Source: Candidatus Syntropharchaeum sp. (GTDB lineage: Archaea; Halobacteriota; Syntropharchaeia; Alkanophagales; Methanospirareceae). From it: 6,060 bases of DNA. The notes under the pieces were generated by a model, which worked only from the letters and a program-made list of their open reading frames with translations, was not told the origin of the DNA and searched no databases. Position numbers and translations under genes: made by a program. Positions 4,403 through 6,060 of the stretch are shown here, one piece after another. The stretch covers positions 1 through 6,060 of the forward strand of contig JADHYP010000085.1 in the NCBI GenBank assembly GCA_016782355.1, given 5' to 3'. Numbering within the stretch: position 1 is the first letter of the stretch; every line of letters starts with the position of its first letter.

Positions 4403-4832
4403 GCTAAAGCAAAGAGAGATGGTTTTAATTCCCATTCCATTTAGTGATTTAAGGTCTAAGAAGAAACGTCCTGTAATCGTAATCTCCAACGATAGTTACA
4501 ATCAAAAAACGGAAGATATTGTCGTCGTAGCAGTTACTTCAAACATAGAAAAGAAAGAGTGGACCATCTTAATCACTAAAAATGACATGGAGGAAGGCAA
4601 TTTGCCCACCGATAGTATGATAAGAGTAGATAAAATATATTCGTTGAGTCAATTAATAGTGGTGAAGAGATTAGATACGATTATCGTTTACCCCGGGACC
4701 TATAGCGAGAATGTGGATGTGAATAAACGGTTAACCATTAAATCAAAGAGCGGGGCTGAGGCAACTATTGTTCAGGTGGCAAATCCAGATGACCATGTGT
4801 TTGAGGTGATGGCAGATTATGTCAATAGATAA
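4395..4832 (+). CDS. MazF-type endoribonuclease toxin fused at its C-terminus to a NosD fragment
   Basis: Residues 1-93 are a MazF/PemK toxin domain: GEIVL-like start (REMVLIPIPFSDLRSKKKRP), conserved R25 in KKRPVIVISND, T48-S49 in VVVAVTSN, and DSMIRVDKIYSLSQLIVVKRL. MazF proteins cleave mRNA at short sequence motifs, with Arg and Thr/Ser at these positions taking part. A normal MazF ends with a helix of about 15-20 residues after VVKRLG. Here residue 94 onward (DTIIVYPGTYSENVDVNK to ADYVN, 51 residues) is NosD beta-helix sequence, identical to piece D at 41 of 51 positions with no gaps. Only one foreign residue precedes the stop. The fusion is in frame, so a chimeric protein could be made. 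Loss of the last helix probably weakens or abolishes activity, though this is inference. The strong antitoxin overlap supports the 4395 start. Confidence 0.8.
   Translation: MYKLKQREMVLIPIPFSDLRSKKKRPVIVISNDSYNQKTEDIVVVAVTSNIEKKEWTILITKNDMEEGNLPTDSMIRVDKIYSLSQLIVVKRLDTIIVYPGTYSENVDVNKRLTIKSKSGAEATIVQVANPDDHVFEVMADYVNR
4673..4827 (+). repeat. NosD internal segment inserted at the mazF 3' end (piece C)
   Basis: This aligns without gaps to 5650-5804 of piece D; both ends are abrupt. At the left, identity begins at AGATACG, directly after mazF sequence. At the right it ends at AATA, before unrelated sequence leading to the PIN gene. It lacks a signal peptide and the beta-helix repeats. Confidence 0.8.
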
Positions 4833-4872
4833 GGATAGCGAAGAAAGTTTCATAAAGGGGCATATTTAAAAA

Positions 4873-5178
4873 ATGATGAAAAGAATATATCTTGATACCT
4901 GCGTCTGGTGTCGTCCCTTTGATGAGCCTTCTCAGCGAGTAACGGAAGAGGCAGGGGCATTCTTTAGGATATTGCGTATGGTCAATGAGGGAGAAGTGGT
5001 TATTACCAGCTCCGTGGTTTTAGATGATGAAACTGATAGGATAAGCAATGCGGAATATTTTATTACTGCTGACGATAATATATTAAGAAAAAGCAAAGAT
5101 ATAATGCGGCGCTACAAGATAAAAGTATGCGCACCGACAGAATTTGTGGAGAGTGAGGAAAGGAAAGATGATATCTGA
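4873..5178 (+). CDS. PIN-domain toxin-like protein with internal deletion
   Basis: A 101-residue protein of VapC-type PIN fold. The N-terminal strand and first catalytic Asp are visible in RIYLDTCVWCRPFDEP (D8), followed by the helix EEAGAFFRIL and the strand EVVITSSVVLDDE (E53). The C-terminal part has NAEYFITADDNILRKSKDI (FIT-x-D motif) and YKIKVCAPTEFVE. Relatives with these ends are about 150 residues long, with a middle region holding a D-A-L-H helix that supplies another catalytic acid. Here VLDDETDRI runs directly into SNAEYF, so roughly 45-50 residues are missing while the frame is kept. PIN proteins are metal-dependent RNases of toxin-antitoxin systems; this copy is probably inactive. 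ATG codons at 4873 and 4876 are both possible, and no good ribosome binding site is seen. It overlaps the next gene by 11 nt. Confidence 0.75.
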   Translation: MMKRIYLDTCVWCRPFDEPSQRVTEEAGAFFRILRMVNEGEVVITSSVVLDDETDRISNAEYFITADDNILRKSKDIMRRYKIKVCAPTEFVESEERKDDI

Positions 5179-5386
5179 TTTGGAAATTGGGGAGAGTAAA
5201 GTAGTTAAGAAGGCATTGGGCATACTCGGTAAAGAACTGACGATAGAAGAATATGCGAAATTCCTGGCAGTGATAACACTTAAAATAGGAAATTCCGTGA
5301 AAGAATTGAGAGAATTCCGGGATGCTGAAACAGAGGAGGAATTCTTAACGAGAATGAAACGGAGAGGCGCGGATGTTGTTCCGTAG
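5168..5386 (+). CDS. Small helical protein downstream of PIN, possible antitoxin
   Basis: A 72-residue protein starting MISDLEIGESKVVKKAL and ending RMKRRGADVVP. It has three predicted helices and a hydrophobic middle (EYAKFLAVITLKIGNSV), with no membrane segment or signal. The ATG at 5168 has GAGGAAAGG directly upstream and overlaps the PIN stop by 11 nt, indicating translational coupling; an in-frame GTG at 5144 is less likely. I do not recognise the family with certainty. Its size, acidity and coupling to a PIN gene suggest an antitoxin, but the order (toxin gene first) is the reverse of most VapBC pairs. It looks intact, unlike its neighbour. Confidence 0.6.
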   Translation: MISDLEIGESKVVKKALGILGKELTIEEYAKFLAVITLKIGNSVKELREFRDAETEEEFLTRMKRRGADVVP

Positions 5387-5413
5387 TTCGGACATGAAAT
5401 TGCGACAATCGCG

Positions 5414-5422
5414 AATATATTA
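5414..5422 (+). promoter_or_regulatory. Candidate TATA box for NosD piece D
   Basis: ATATATTAT, about 40 nt before the ATG at 5459. A start point about 25 nt downstream falls near 5442, which favours the 5459 start, or a leaderless start at 5438, over the in-frame TTG at 5426. Confidence 0.45.
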
Positions 5423-5458
5423 TTATTGAGAGGAGCAATGAGTCAGGGGGGTAACGAG

Positions 5459-6060
5459 ATGAAAGAGGGGAATAAAAGTGGCATGAACATTAAACGTCTT
5501 CTGTTCGGATTCTGCACAGCATTTGTGCTGCTCGGTGCTTTTGCCGGTGTGGCGTCTGCAACGACGTGGCACGTTGATGACGACCGTGCCGACTACCCCG
5601 ATGCAGATTTCACTAAAATTCAGGATGCGCTGGATGCCGCCAGCGGTGGAGATACGATTATTGTTTATCGCGGCACATACACCGAGAATGTGGATGTGAA
5701 CAAGAGCTTGACTATCAAATCAGAGAGCGGGGCTGAGGCGACGATTGTTCGAGCGGCAAATACACATGATCGTGTCTTTGAGGTGAGGGCGGATTATGTG
5801 AATATCTCAGGATTCACAGTTAGAGGTGCTACACATGCCTGGGAAAGCTTAGGCGTTGGAATATATCTTTATCAAGCGAGTGGCTGCAATATCTCTGATA
5901 ACCATATATCAAATAACTATAATGGTATATACGTTTGGATAGGTCATCAGAAAATAATATCATCACTAATAACAATGTATCGAACAATGGGGGTGGCATC
6001 CAGTTGGGTGCTTCGTGCAATAATACAATCATGAAAAACAACATCAACTCAAATGACGGC
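5459..6060 (+). pseudogene. NosD-like secreted beta-helix protein, frameshifted, runs off the window (piece D)
   Basis: The longest NosD copy. It has a signal peptide (MNIKRLLFGFCTAFVLLGAF, cleavage likely after ASA), then TTWHVDDDRADYPDADFTKI, QDALDAASGGDTIIVYRG and the shared block that pieces B and C also carry. Beta-helix repeats follow: VNISGFTVRGATHAW, GIYLYQASGCNISDNHISNN, NYNGIYVW. Such proteins form right-handed parallel beta-helices outside the cell or on its surface; roles in sugar binding or adhesion are guesses. Near 5936-5946 one base appears to be lost. The original frame ends at 6034, while the beta-helix sequence continues in another frame as SSENNIITNNNVSNNGGGIQ and is still open at 6060. 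This is either a real frameshift or a sequencing error. The start is chosen at 5459 because piece B begins the same way; ATG 5438 is an alternative. Confidence 0.82.

Overview
The window looks archaeal. Start sites are preceded by AT-rich TATA-type boxes rather than -35/-10 pairs, one gene (2597-3139) sits about 25-30 nt behind its box as a leaderless message would, and the gene content is of archaeal type: a DUF2284 metal-binding protein, a retropepsin-like protein, NosD-type beta-helix surface proteins, and small MazF and PIN toxin genes. My best guess is a methane- or alkane-cycling euryarchaeon (ANME, Syntrophoarchaeum or Methanosarcinales type). That guess rests on family resemblance from memory and is not certain.

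Layout. Positions 1-967 (minus strand) hold two broken genes joined head to tail: the N-terminal part of a phospholipase-D/helicase-type protein and an IS1-family transposase that has lost its N-terminus and carries a frameshift. Positions 1131-1763 (minus) encode a DUF2284 cysteine-rich protein with an apparent in-frame insertion made of small palindromes. A divergent intergenic region (1764-1921) with a 10-nt periodic repeat leads to a plus-strand pair, a 52-residue hypothetical protein overlapping cutA. After about 200 bases of repeat-rich spacer comes a PD-(D/E)XK/DUF3782-like protein (2597-3139).

From 3140 to the end the window is a mosaic. Four pieces of NosD-like secreted beta-helix genes (A, 3140-3300; B, 3795-4120; C, 4673-4827; D, 5459 to the edge) alternate with small genes: a retropepsin-like protein (3391-3765), an antitoxin/MazF pair (4196-4832) and a PIN protein with a small partner (4873-5386). 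Piece A is a C-terminal end. B is an N-terminal end broken by a 19-nt deletion and carrying a 33-nt in-frame insertion. C is an internal segment fused in frame to the end of MazF. D is the longest copy but is frameshifted near 5942.

The genes do not form one pathway. The region reads as an accessory, recombination-prone locus in which toxin genes, a mobile element remnant and surface-protein fragments have accumulated and partly decayed. The most interesting possibilities are that the NosD pieces act as a recombination reservoir for a surface protein, and that small palindromic elements insert in frame into coding genes. I saw no rRNA, tRNA or CRISPR array.
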